Part shown: positions 52,617 to 61,912 of the stretch, piece by piece
How the letters are laid out: every line of letters starts with the position of its first letter
Position numbering within the stretch: the first letter of the stretch is position 1
Origin: UBA7957 sp965224675
GTDB taxonomy: Bacteria; Pseudomonadota; Gammaproteobacteria; Granulosicoccales; Granulosicoccaceae
DNA: 64,000 bases
NCBI GenBank assembly: GCA_965224675.1
Contig: CBDDAA010000004.1
Coordinates: 2,790,001 to 2,854,000 of the forward strand
Direction of reading: 5' to 3'
The notes under the pieces: generated by a model
Told to the model about the DNA's origin: nothing
Database searches by the model: none
What the model saw: only the letters and a program-made list of their open reading frames with translations
Translations under genes and position numbers: made by a program

Positions 52617-52761
52617 TGAGCTTCACTACGTAATCCACAAAGTCAAACCTGAGAGCACATAATCGGATGTGATCAAGTTTGTTTGCGCGATAAATCTTAC
52701 AAAGGTGGCGAGTATCTTGCACATTCTGCTCCATTTTTAAACATTTCCTAAAGATTATTAG

Positions 52762-53685
52762 ATGAAGTCACTCAAAACCATTTGCTTGTTACTCGGCCCT
52801 TACCGAAATCTGACGACCCTGACCGCTGCTGTCCTGAGTCTGCACCCCAATGTTCAGGTTTTTAATCACGGCGCCGAACGCATATTGGGTAATCAAGAAG
52901 TTGATTTTATCGCCGATTATTCATCCGATAAATTTCAAAGATTTTGCAATTTTGTGGTGGACGCATCTGCAGACGGTCAGAATGGAAGCTATGGCGGCAC
53001 GATATTAAAATCTCACGCATTCAAGAAAGGTCAGCTCAACCAGCTTTACCAGGCAAGATATGGGGAACAGCGCAGTAAGGACGTGATCCGCAGCCTGATT
53101 TGGAAAGATTCACAAAGAATCACCCATGCTATGCGAAAACACAACTTTGACTTTGATCGTGTACTTGAACAGGAAAAACAACTTCGGTTTTTAATGCCTG
53201 TAAGAAATCCACTGGATTGTGCATTTTCAAACTTTCGAACCGGACACTACACTATTTTTTATACAGGCGAAAAAAATAGTGAAACAAATTTTTCTCAAGC
53301 ACATCAGCTTATAGCATCAAGCAATAATGTGTTGAACCGATTTGAAACACAGCTTGATCAAGTGATGACAGCGCTAGTCTCGGAATACAACTTTTTTCTT
53401 AACTTGCAGAAGCGATTTCCAGAGCGATTTTATTTCTTTTTTGAAAATAATTTTAGCCGACAAACGCTGCAGGCGATTTCCAGCTTCCTGCAAATCGAAG
53501 ACGATGAAAAGTGGCTATCAGACGCACTGCTCGCTTTCGACGTAATCAGCAAGCCTGCATTTTCTGACACGTTAAGGAATAAAGTATCATCATTTATAGA
53601 TAAAAATCTGGCTACGCATGGTGAATTTAAAAAGAATTTATTGTCACTCATGCATAGCTCAGACATGACCACCCGAATTGCATGA
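52762..53685 (+). CDS. Sulfotransferase-like protein
   Basis: The 307-aa protein has a degenerate PAPS loop (ICLLLGPYRNLTTLTAAVLSLHP, where the usual R-S-G-T-T/S is replaced by Y-R-N-L-T-T) and a good 3'-phosphate motif LRFLMPVRNPLDCAFSNFRTG (about 139-159). The first loop is unlike the canonical one, so activity is less certain. It is divergent from the other sulfotransferase pair, 145 bases away, and ends 13 bases before the convergent S74-like gene. The three together look like a small sulfated-glycan or sulfolipid locus. Confidence 0.75.
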   Translation: MKSLKTICLLLGPYRNLTTLTAAVLSLHPNVQVFNHGAERILGNQEVDFIADYSSDKFQRFCNFVVDASADGQNGSYGGTILKSHAFKKGQLNQLYQARYGEQRSKDVIRSLIWKDSQRITHAMRKHNFDFDRVLEQEKQLRFLMPVRNPLDCAFSNFRTGHYTIFYTGEKNSETNFSQAHQLIASSNNVLNRFETQLDQVMTALVSEYNFFLNLQKRFPERFYFFFENNFSRQTLQAISSFLQIEDDEKWLSDALLAFDVISKPAFSDTLRNKVSSFIDKNLATHGEFKKNLLSLMHSSDMTTRIA

Positions 53686-53698
53686 TCTGTTTACGTTA

Positions 53699-54814
53699 TC
53701 ACTCGTTTATTTGAACCGGGACCGAGACCGTCGAATTTCCTTCCAGTACATCAATCTTCTGCTTCAGTGCCAGCACATAAAGCGTTAACTCTTCAACCTT
53801 CTCTAATAACGAGTGCTGAAATTTGCTCATATCCACTTGCCCGCCATTGGCTTTAACCTCACTCGCCGATGGTATATTTGGCAGGTGTTTCTCGTTTTTC
53901 ACAAATAACGCCAATTCATCCAATGGCATAAGTCCGTAGTCCGGTTCAAACACATAGTCCGGTAAATTATTCATGGCGGTAGTCAGGCTGCCCGAAATAG
54001 TAAGGTTACCATCTTCGTCCAGCGCCATTTCAACGTTAGGTGTTGCCTCTACATCAGAGAGCCTTAACTCACCCGAGTTATGGCTATTCCATAACCAGGC
54101 ATTGGCAGTTGTATTATTCAACAGTGCACGAACATTGCCAGAGCGTTGAATTTCCAGATCCTCTGTCGGTGAAGTCGTCCCCATGCCTATATCCCCAGAG
54201 GCTTCTACGACAAGCGCATTACTTGGAGCACCCGGAAAAATTCGAAACGGCAAGGTACTGCCATTGCTCGCATCACGAATAAAAAAGTTTGCTTCATTAC
54301 CGGCCATATCCCAGGTTTGTGCACCAAAACCTGAGCTACCATCCTGAGCAAGCCTTAAGGTGGGGGTATTACCACTAACCACATGTATATCGACAACAGG
54401 GGTTGAGGTGCCAAGTCCTAAATGGCCACCATCTTCTACGTAGAGTGAGTTGGACGGCGCGCCAGCTTCGATGGTAAAAGGTGTTCGACCGCCATCAATA
54501 TCATCAATGGAGAATTTATTTAATCCCCCGTTAGTGGTGTCATTTATTGTAATCTGCCAGTCATTATCAGGAAAACTCGCACTAGCACTGGTGTCCTGGA
54601 ATTTAATACGTAGATTATTTTCTTTTAAACGAATGGTATCAAAGCCAAAGCTTTCACCATTGACGCAGTCAAAGCCTATACAAGTACTGCCTTCAACAAT
54701 CAAGTCATCATTGATCACCTGATCGGCAAAAGCCTGGCTATTCAGAGACAATACGCTCGAAAAAAAGCAACACAATGAAGCAATTCTGAATTTTTTTAAT
54801 TGGATTGTATTCAT
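53699..54814 (-). CDS. Exported beta-helix/tail-fibre-like protein with C-terminal chaperone-like region
   Basis: The 371-aa protein has a signal peptide (FRIASLCCFFSSVLSLNSQAFA) and repeated blocks of the form F-x-I-x-x-GAPSN-x-L-x-V-x-x-x-G-x-x-G-x-GT-x-x-P, typical of bacterial exported tail-fibre-like or 'autotransporter-passenger-like' proteins. The C-terminal portion (VFEPDYGLMPLDELALFVKNEKHLPNIPSA.., then a helical EKVEELTLYVLALKQKIDVLEG) resembles the end regions of S74/endosialidase-chaperone-type proteins; no catalytic Ser-Lys dyad was identified. It follows the small secreted gene on the same strand by 14 bases. Confidence 0.75.
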   Translation of the reverse strand: MNTIQLKKFRIASLCCFFSSVLSLNSQAFADQVINDDLIVEGSTCIGFDCVNGESFGFDTIRLKENNLRIKFQDTSASASFPDNDWQITINDTTNGGLNKFSIDDIDGGRTPFTIEAGAPSNSLYVEDGGHLGLGTSTPVVDIHVVSGNTPTLRLAQDGSSGFGAQTWDMAGNEANFFIRDASNGSTLPFRIFPGAPSNALVVEASGDIGMGTTSPTEDLEIQRSGNVRALLNNTTANAWLWNSHNSGELRLSDVEATPNVEMALDEDGNLTISGSLTTAMNNLPDYVFEPDYGLMPLDELALFVKNEKHLPNIPSASEVKANGGQVDMSKFQHSLLEKVEELTLYVLALKQKIDVLEGNSTVSVPVQINE

Positions 54815-54828
54815 GCGTAAGCCCTCAT

Positions 54829-55263
54829 TTACTCGCTTGTTTCGCTTTTATTGACGTTCACAATTTGCCCACCTTTTACCCGAAAATGCCCACTTTGTTT
54901 TAGGGATTTATTAATGTGGGTGCGGGATTGACTGCCTCGTCCATTATTCAGGCTACTATCGAGGGCAATCATTTCACTTGTTGCTGCGCTCATTGCATAT
55001 TTATAAGCGCCGTCATCAACATTGCCATAATCTGTGAGGTTGACGGATGTCACCCCTCCTCTAAAAAATTCACGCACCTTAAAACCATGCGGCCCAGCAA
55101 CCGTCAGGGTCACATTGTGATAATTCCCGGTTGGCGTAAAACTCAGTGAAGTGCCGCTAAATTGCTCTGTAGCGATGGATTGTGGATTGGCAACCACAGC
55201 CAAACTCGCTATTGGCAGACAAACGGCAAAGCAGCCTGCCCGTAGTAGACGCATTCTTTTCAT
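54829..55263 (-). CDS. Small secreted protein of unknown function
   Basis: The 144-aa protein has a signal peptide (MKRMRLLRAGCFAVCLPIASLAVVA). The mature part is beta-rich: a YHNVTLTVAGPHGFKVREFF strand and a SQSRTHINKSLKQSGHFRVKGGQIVN tail. It is not recognised as a named family. The ATG at 55263 has an excellent GAGGAGGTGAG ribosome site. It is the first gene of a two-gene operon with the tail-fibre-like gene; the pattern suggests an exported surface structure and a helper, but this is inference. Confidence 0.65.
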   Translation of the reverse strand: MKRMRLLRAGCFAVCLPIASLAVVANPQSIATEQFSGTSLSFTPTGNYHNVTLTVAGPHGFKVREFFRGGVTSVNLTDYGNVDDGAYKYAMSAATSEMIALDSSLNNGRGSQSRTHINKSLKQSGHFRVKGGQIVNVNKSETSE

Positions 55264-55620
55264 ACTCACCTCCTCAAACTATTCGAAAATAGTACAAAGC
55301 CGGGCAAAGATTTACATCAGCTAAAAGTATCAGATAGCCATGGAATTGACGTATTTTTGTGAACCGTGTCTCAAAACCGGCGATCACCTGGTGTGTCAGT
55401 AAATCAAGGTTTAAATGTATGTTAAATAATAATTAACATCAGGTATAGATTATATCTATTTGATATTTAATAATAAAGTATTGATAATTAAAGTAAAACA
55501 TTAATGACTGCTATACTAAATGTCTGAGCAACGATATGAACGTGGCGCCAATCCTTGGCCTTTATCTTGTAAGAGACAGGTTATTAAAACCATTTTTATG
55601 ATTTATCCTGAGGTTTGACA
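55264..55620. promoter_or_regulatory. Divergent promoter region between the small secreted gene and the FG-GAP protein gene
   Basis: This 357-bp gap is very A+T rich around 55420-55500, where overlapping TATA-like and TTGATA/TTAATA boxes occur. No specific operator could be assigned, and no other gene is present. Confidence 0.4.
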
Positions 55621-58600
55621 ATGTGCGTATGCAATCGATTGTTTCTGCTTGCGGCCTTGCTTATCAGTGTCGAAAACCTTAACGCAGGCGGCATTGACGA
55701 TATTATCAATCGGATCGGCACGCTGGAAGGCGAGCACGAACCAAAGTGTTATGCAACTGCATCCCGGTTGGAAGATTTTATGTATGGCACAGCCCTCACC
55801 AGCCATGCAAGGTTTCGAAAAAATGAGCTACTCAAGCAGTGGATAAACACACTTTGGCTGATTGCATCGGGGCAGGCACGCGAGGCAGGTGCAAATGAGC
55901 TGCTCGCCAGTCATATCGAAAAAGCACTTTCCCAAATTATGCGCTACCGACAAACTGACGCGGGAAATTGGCAAATCCGCTTCTTCAACGACACCGAGAT
56001 TGAAATACTGGAAACTGACCGGCGACAGTACAGCAGTATTGCCTATTCGTTACGCGCACTGCTTGCCGTCAAACAGGAAGCCTTATTTAATGGCTCAGTG
56101 GCGTTGCTGCCGATCTCCAGCTCAGCCATTGAAGCTATAAAGGATTCTCTGGATTTATTTTCTCTGTCTGTATTAAAACAAGTGGATGCGCAGGCCCGAA
56201 TTTCCAATGCGCACAAAATAACCGAAGAGGCATTAATCACCGTCTGGAATCAATTAACCAATTCCAATTCCACCGTACAGCAGCAGACAGTTTCCACAAA
56301 AACACCAGACAATACTGCTCGACCACAAGCCAGCCCGATAACAAATCTACAGGTATTAAAGTCAATTATTGGGCAAAAAATTAAGTCATACAGCGCCTAC
56401 AATCAGATTAGCAATCAACTTTTTGTTAGAAATCTGCAAGTATATTTTGCCAAGAACAGCTGGCCTGAAGACCCGGCAATCGGTAAGCAGTTTAAAAATC
56501 AGTTTGTAGAGATTATGGTCGCCTTTGCAGCAGACTTGTATAACGGCGCTGAAAAACGTGCACTACAGCAAAACCAGACATTCATCAGTGAATCCAACGT
56601 CAGTGAATTTACCCAATTGTTTATCCCTCACCGCATTAATGAGTATGAGGATGCGATATTCTTTCCGCGCCTGCCGGAGAACGAGCAGGTGTGGATCGAG
56701 TCCTATGATATGGATGCGTTCCGCGATAGTGGAGTGCATTGGCGATATTTGCAGTTTGCTATTGAATCACCAGCGTTTAAGGCAGCGCTGGAGCCTGACC
56801 CCTTTGCGGCCGAATTAATCGCAGAAAATGTGGCGCAATTTGGTGTGCTGGTATTGCGAACTATTGGTGATATCGGGAAAAAGCGGGGAGAAAAAAGAAT
56901 CTCCCTCGATCATGTTCAACTGGCTGTTCAGTCTATCCAGGAGCGGATTAATAAACAGAGTAAGCTTGGCCCGGCGGTTACAAAAACAAAAAGCACAGCA
57001 CTCACATCAGCAACATCATCGCTTCCCGCTGCCACTATTGCACAAAATAAATACTTCACTGATGTCACTCCCGTTATGGGCATAAACACCATGCATCGCT
57101 CGTCAGACTGGTTAAACCGCCTGTTAAGAAGCTATCTTGAGAAAGATTCTACAACGGGCATTATCACCATTCCGCCAGCCTTTGGGGGAGCGGGGATTGC
57201 CGCTGAGGATATTAACAATGACGGCTTCACCGATATATTAATATTAAGTGGGCTGGGTAATCAGCTCTATGTTAATAGAGATGGAAAATATTTTGAGGAT
57301 ATCACCGCAGGTTCGGGCATCGAGTGGGTCCGCTCCAGTGATAAACATCCCGGTGAACCCCGTCAACCGCTGATTGCTGATCTGGATAATGACGGCAGGC
57401 AGGATATCGTCATCACTTATGTTAATGACAAACACCGGGTCTATAAAAATCTCGGTGAAGAAAAATTTCAGGACGTAACAGAAACAGCGAACCTCGGTGG
57501 TTTAAATCTGGTTGGTGGTCCGGCAACTACATTCGACTTTGATAATGATGGTTTGCTCGATTTATATATCACCTATTTTGGTGATTACATTCACGGTGTT
57601 CTACCCACTCTCAAACGTAGAAACAATAATGGCTTGCCCAATAAATTGTTTAAAAATATGGGGGGATTGCGCTTCAAGGATGTGACATTGGGTAGCAATC
57701 TGGACAATACAGGCTGGGGTCAGGCGGTCACCCACACCGATTTAAATGATGACGGCAGACAGGATCTTATTGTTGGTAATGACTTTGGGGTGAATGCTTA
57801 TTATCAAAACAATGGCGATGGCAATTTCAAGAATATTTCCAAAACCATCGGCACAGATAAACCGTCTTATACCATGAATATAGGTATAGGTGATCTTAAC
57901 GGGGATCTTGCACCTGACATTTATATCTCAAATATTGTCACCATGAACAAAGATGAAAATTATATTCTACCCAACGCCACAACGACGATGAAATTTGATC
58001 CCGACAAACTGGCGAATATGCGCGTGATTGAAGCCAATGATTTATTTATATCGGACAAAACCAACAAGGATAGTATCCGCTATCAGGCAAGCGATGCCAT
58101 TGGTCGTGGCTACTCCTCTACCGGGTGGTCATGGGATGCGGATTTTTTTGATTTTGACAATGACGGTGATGATGATATTTATGTGCTCAATGGTATGAAC
58201 GAATTTAATTTATATAGCAATGAAAACCCCTACTACACCGAGCCGATAAATAACCAAAAGCAAAACGTATACATCCCCGTATCGGCCAAGGAATCCAACG
58301 TGTTTTTTGTTAACGAAGGTGGCCGGCTGAATAATTTTTCCAAACAAAGCGGCACTGATCTGATCGGCAATTCCCGAAGTGCCAGCTATCTGGATTTTGA
58401 CAATGACGGTGATCAGGATATTGTTTTGAATAACTATCATGAGCGAGCCGTTCTTTATCGCAATAACAGTGAGCAATTTGACAACAACTGGCTAAAAATA
58501 AAGCTGGTGGGTGATCCGGAAAAAGGTGTAAACCGTGATGCGATTGGTGCAAAAATAGTTATTACCGGCGCTGATAGTCTTAAGGTCTGGCGGCAGATTC

Positions 58601-58755
58601 ACGGCTCAATCGGCTATATGTCGGTGCATCCCAAATTGCAACATTTCGGGCTTGGGAAGCAGAAATTTGTTGATATTGCTGTCACTTGGCCAAATGGAGA
58701 TAAAATCAGTCAACGACATGTTGCCAGCAATCAGAGAATTGTAATCACGCATTAG
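55621..58755 (+). CDS. Secreted FG-GAP/VCBS repeat protein with ASPIC/UnbV domain
   Basis: The 1044-aa protein has a signal peptide (NRLFLLAALLISVENLNA). Residues about 20-460 are a helical domain I do not recognise. Residues about 480-950 contain FG-GAP/VCBS-type blades such as DINNDGFTDILILSGLGNQL, DLDNDGRQDIVITYVND and DFDNDGDQDIVLNNYHE, with D-x-D-x-DG-x-x-D calcium loops. The last about 70 residues (GAKIVITGADSLKVWRQIHG.., ..FGLGKQKFVDIAVTWPNG) form an ASPIC/UnbV (CRTAC1-like) domain. Such proteins are surface or extracellular binding proteins. The ATG at 55621 is used because the signal peptide begins there. Confidence 0.85.
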   Translation: MCVCNRLFLLAALLISVENLNAGGIDDIINRIGTLEGEHEPKCYATASRLEDFMYGTALTSHARFRKNELLKQWINTLWLIASGQAREAGANELLASHIEKALSQIMRYRQTDAGNWQIRFFNDTEIEILETDRRQYSSIAYSLRALLAVKQEALFNGSVALLPISSSAIEAIKDSLDLFSLSVLKQVDAQARISNAHKITEEALITVWNQLTNSNSTVQQQTVSTKTPDNTARPQASPITNLQVLKSIIGQKIKSYSAYNQISNQLFVRNLQVYFAKNSWPEDPAIGKQFKNQFVEIMVAFAADLYNGAEKRALQQNQTFISESNVSEFTQLFIPHRINEYEDAIFFPRLPENEQVWIESYDMDAFRDSGVHWRYLQFAIESPAFKAALEPDPFAAELIAENVAQFGVLVLRTIGDIGKKRGEKRISLDHVQLAVQSIQERINKQSKLGPAVTKTKSTALTSATSSLPAATIAQNKYFTDVTPVMGINTMHRSSDWLNRLLRSYLEKDSTTGIITIPPAFGGAGIAAEDINNDGFTDILILSGLGNQLYVNRDGKYFEDITAGSGIEWVRSSDKHPGEPRQPLIADLDNDGRQDIVITYVNDKHRVYKNLGEEKFQDVTETANLGGLNLVGGPATTFDFDNDGLLDLYITYFGDYIHGVLPTLKRRNNNGLPNKLFKNMGGLRFKDVTLGSNLDNTGWGQAVTHTDLNDDGRQDLIVGNDFGVNAYYQNNGDGNFKNISKTIGTDKPSYTMNIGIGDLNGDLAPDIYISNIVTMNKDENYILPNATTTMKFDPDKLANMRVIEANDLFISDKTNKDSIRYQASDAIGRGYSSTGWSWDADFFDFDNDGDDDIYVLNGMNEFNLYSNENPYYTEPINNQKQNVYIPVSAKESNVFFVNEGGRLNNFSKQSGTDLIGNSRSASYLDFDNDGDQDIVLNNYHERAVLYRNNSEQFDNNWLKIKLVGDPEKGVNRDAIGAKIVITGADSLKVWRQIHGSIGYMSVHPKLQHFGLGKQKFVDIAVTWPNGDKISQRHVASNQRIVITH

Positions 58756-58797
58756 CTGGCGTTGAGATACGGGTTTTTATTGTAATTTTCCAAGCTG

Positions 58798-58811
58798 ATG
58801 ATTTCAATCAT
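58798..58811 (+). promoter_or_regulatory. FNR/CRP-family-like site upstream of the copper cluster
   Basis: ATGATTTCAATCAT has inverted arms TGAT-N4-ATCA, matching the FNR core (TTGAT-N4-ATCAA) except for the outer base on each side. It lies 84 bases before the His/Met-rich gene. The cluster ends with a Crp/Fnr-type gene at 61304 whose recognition helix (E..YR-like) fits a TGA-reading group. Confidence 0.45.
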
Positions 58812-58894
58812 ATGGACTCAACCCGACAATCGCTACAATAGCGTTTGTCAGGATAAAATACCGACATTAAATTTGCTCAGCCAACAGGAACTTT

Positions 58895-59500
58895 ATGAAC
58901 ATCAAGACAAAAATCATTATGCTTATTTGTGCGATGACACTCCCATATATCGCAACAGCACAAACGGACCACAACAACATGGATCACAGCAAGATGCATG
59001 GTACAACAGCACAGACTCAGAGCGATAAAAATCCCCCAGCCCCGCAGTTACATGAAGCGGGTAATGATGCTTTTGGCACCATTCAGGAAGTGATTAATCA
59101 GCTTATTAATGATCCTCTTACCGACTGGGAAAAAGTCAATCTGGAGGCATTGCGCATTCACTTGCTGGACATGCAAGATATGACGGTTAATATTGAAGTC
59201 ATTTCACAACAAGCTATCGACAACGGCATGGTCGCGGTAGTGCGTCCCACTACAGCCCGATCAGCCAAGTCTTTAGCCAAAGTATTTGCAGCGCACCCTG
59301 CACAATTACAGCGTGAGACGGGTTGGACGATGGCAATTGATCTGCAGGATGGTCAGTACAGCCTGACTACAACGAGCACTACCCCAGGCGATGTGAATAA
59401 AATCAGAGGCTTGGGTTATATTGGTTTGATGGCTTACGGTAACCACCACCAGCCACATCACTGGGCAATGGCAACCGGCTCCAACCCACATGCACACTAA
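58895..59500 (+). CDS. Periplasmic His/Met-rich protein, probably copper-related
   Basis: The 201-aa protein has a signal peptide (TKIIMLICAMTLPYIATA) and two metal-binding-like ends: N-terminal DHNNMDHSKMHG and C-terminal GNHHQPHHWAMATGSNPHAH. The middle has an amphipathic helix-rich part (EVINQLINDPLTDWEKVNLEALRIHLLDMQDM) and TTTSTTPGDVNKIRGLGYIGLMA. The family is not named by me. Its place before a multicopper oxidase and a Crp/Fnr regulator, all on the same strand, supports a role in copper binding or delivery in the periplasm. The ATG at 58895 has a weak site (CAGGAAC). Confidence 0.72.
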   Translation: MNIKTKIIMLICAMTLPYIATAQTDHNNMDHSKMHGTTAQTQSDKNPPAPQLHEAGNDAFGTIQEVINQLINDPLTDWEKVNLEALRIHLLDMQDMTVNIEVISQQAIDNGMVAVVRPTTARSAKSLAKVFAAHPAQLQRETGWTMAIDLQDGQYSLTTTSTTPGDVNKIRGLGYIGLMAYGNHHQPHHWAMATGSNPHAH

Positions 59501-59720
59501 TCTTAAGTAAACGCATACGGGGCTGATACAAGACGCATGAGAATATGAGCAGGAACAGCCTCTGTGTATCCTATTGACGCTTAATTAAATTAATCTGTGT
59601 TAATGCTTAACGGGCGCTTAGGTTTAAAATGCTATTCTACAAACACTCAACTTTTACCTAACACAATCATTTACGAACAGGTATTGGTAAAAAAATGCCC
59701 AAATGATTAAGGACAAGAAA

Positions 59721-61223
59721 ATGCATATTAATCAATCCCGTCGTCATTTCATCCAGGCATCTACAGCGCTTGCCTCATCCACCTTACTGCCAAGGATCAG
59801 CTGGGCAGCAAGCAACAGCACTTATAATATTTTACCTATTCCCCAATTACAGAGCGGGAACGAATCACAGGGGGTTGTGCGTTACCAATTGAATGCCCAA
59901 GACGGACGAATGAATTTCATCGCTGGCCTGGAAACACCAACTCTGGGTTATAACGGAAATTTTCTTGGCCCGACGCTGCGTATGAAAAGAGGTGATAAGG
60001 TCAGAATTGATGTAACAAATAAACTCAATGAGGTTACCACCGTTCATTGGCATGGCATGATTATACCAGCGGGTATGGATGGTGGCCCACATCAAACAAT
60101 TCAACCAGGGGCCAACTGGCGTTCAGAGTACGCCATTGTTCAACCAGCAACCACTTTATTCTATCATGCCCACACCCATGGCCAAACCGGCCAGCAGGTA
60201 TACCGCGGTCTGGCGGGTTTATTGATTATTGATGACGAGGAATCAATGCAATCGGGACTTCCATCAGAGTACGGTGTGGATGATATCCCTGTGGTAATAC
60301 AAGATCGGGATATCAACAGCGATGGCAGCCTCAAATATATCGGCTTTATGCCAGAGCGTATGGTCGGTAAACACGGCAAAACCCTGCTTGTTAATGGCGC
60401 GGTATCACCTGTACTCAAGGCACAAAAATCCTTACTTCGTCTACGCCTGTTAAACGCTTCCAATGCGCGTTTTTACAATCTGCAATTCAGTGATCAACGG
60501 CGCTTTCAGGTGATAGCCAGTGATGGTGGTCTGTTGGAAAATCCGGTTACCGTCAACCGACTTGAGATGGCACCTGCAGAGCGCGTAGAGATTTTGCTTG
60601 ACGTATCTGATAGAAAAAAAGTCATGCTGCAAAGCATTGGCGGTGTCGGAAATGCCAATCATGGCCCTATGGGGATGATGGGCATGGATCGCCCATTTGA
60701 TGTGCTGCTGATAGATGCAGAAAATGCAAAGCAAAGTGATGCGAAATCCCCACAGCAGCTGAGCACTCATCCAGACTGGTCACAGCAGCCTATCGCCGCA
60801 CAAAGAAAGCTGGATTTGCAAATGGGTATGGGCGGTATGATGCAAGGCATGATGAACCAGATGACGGGCGGCGGCTCGGGAGGGATGATGCGTATCAATG
60901 ATAAAGCATTTGAGATGGATCGAATCGATTTTGCGCTGAAAAAAGACAGTTTCGAGGTCTGGACACTGCGTAATTCTTCACCCATGATCCATCCATTCCA
61001 TATACACAATACACAATTTAAAATTCTGAGTAGAAACGGTAAAAAACCATCAGCAATAGAAAATGGGTTTAAGGATACGGTCGTGGTTAAACCCAAGGAA
61101 GAGGTTAGGATATTGATGCCAACAGGCCCTTATACAGACACTAATCATCCCTATATGTACCATTGCCATATTCTGGAGCATGAAGATGCTGGCATGATGG
61201 GGCAATTTGTGGTGCAGGCTTGA
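59721..61223 (+). CDS. Multicopper oxidase with Tat signal (CueO/CopA-like)
   Basis: This periplasmic laccase-type oxidase oxidises Cu(I) or phenolics with oxygen. The 500-aa protein has a Tat signal (SRRHFIQASTALASSTLLP) and all copper motifs: TVHWHGM (about 106-112), YHAHTHG (about 147-153), HPFHIHN (about 423-429) and YHCHILEHEDAGMM (about 479-492), giving type 1, 2 and 3 sites. A Met/Gly-rich insert with GMGGMMQGMMNQM near 372-384 resembles the CueO Met-rich cuprous-binding helix. ATG 59721 follows AAGGACAAG; the earlier ATG at 59703 would place the twin Arg too far inside. Confidence 0.92.
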   Translation: MHINQSRRHFIQASTALASSTLLPRISWAASNSTYNILPIPQLQSGNESQGVVRYQLNAQDGRMNFIAGLETPTLGYNGNFLGPTLRMKRGDKVRIDVTNKLNEVTTVHWHGMIIPAGMDGGPHQTIQPGANWRSEYAIVQPATTLFYHAHTHGQTGQQVYRGLAGLLIIDDEESMQSGLPSEYGVDDIPVVIQDRDINSDGSLKYIGFMPERMVGKHGKTLLVNGAVSPVLKAQKSLLRLRLLNASNARFYNLQFSDQRRFQVIASDGGLLENPVTVNRLEMAPAERVEILLDVSDRKKVMLQSIGGVGNANHGPMGMMGMDRPFDVLLIDAENAKQSDAKSPQQLSTHPDWSQQPIAAQRKLDLQMGMGGMMQGMMNQMTGGGSGGMMRINDKAFEMDRIDFALKKDSFEVWTLRNSSPMIHPFHIHNTQFKILSRNGKKPSAIENGFKDTVVVKPKEEVRILMPTGPYTDTNHPYMYHCHILEHEDAGMMGQFVVQA

Positions 61224-61303
61224 TTTTCTTGCAATCCATACACTGGGCGGCGAACCAACGGGGTTATCAAATTGCGGCGGATCAATATTTTTAACAGGCA
61301 CTT

Positions 61304-61885
61304 GTGAACAGCTGGTCCTGGCTTCAGTTTGATCCAGAACCTCTACGGCTAAAAAAAGGCGATCAGCTTTTTGCTCAGGGATCGCAGGTTAAACGCATGC
61401 ACATTATCTCGCATGGCCGTATTAAATTGATTCGCCACACAATGGATGGGGACACAGTAATTTTACATGTTGCCACTGCCGGGGAAATGGTCGCTGAAGC
61501 ATCTTTTTTCTCATCAGCCTACCACTGCAGTGCAATAGTCGATCAGCCCTCTGAACTAAATTGCATTGATCGTGATCGGGCACTGCAAATTATGTTTGAT
61601 AAACCCCAAACCAGCCGTAAAGTCATGCAGTTGTTTGTACAACAGATACACACACTGCGTAACTTGATCGAGGTGCGTAATATCCGCTCAGCGCAAGCTC
61701 GCATTCTCTCCTATCTGAACACTATCGCCGACCCTGATGGCAAAATCGAGCTATCCATGTCATTGCGCGATATGGCGTATAAGCTGGGTCTGGCACACGA
61801 GACCCTCTACAGAGAGTTACGTTGTCTGGAATCCACTGGACAGATTGATCGATCAATACAAGGTGTTATTGTTTTGCGAAAGTAA
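61304..61885 (+). CDS. Crp/Fnr-family transcriptional regulator
   Basis: The 193-aa protein has an N-terminal cyclic-nucleotide-binding fold (RLKKGDQLFAQGSQVKRMHII..GRIKLIRHTMDGDTVILHVATAGEM) without the FNR cysteine cluster, a dimerisation helix, and a C-terminal winged helix with LRDMAYKLGLAHETLYRELRCLE (about 150-172). The Glu and Arg in the recognition helix match those FNR-type proteins use to read TGA. GTG at 61304 is the start. It is 80 bases after the multicopper oxidase stop and probably co-transcribed. It may be a copper or redox regulator of the cluster; its ligand is unknown. Confidence 0.9.
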   Translation: MNSWSWLQFDPEPLRLKKGDQLFAQGSQVKRMHIISHGRIKLIRHTMDGDTVILHVATAGEMVAEASFFSSAYHCSAIVDQPSELNCIDRDRALQIMFDKPQTSRKVMQLFVQQIHTLRNLIEVRNIRSAQARILSYLNTIADPDGKIELSMSLRDMAYKLGLAHETLYRELRCLESTGQIDRSIQGVIVLRK

Positions 61886-61912
61886 TTGAGGCGCCCAAAT
61901 CGCTCCGTATAA

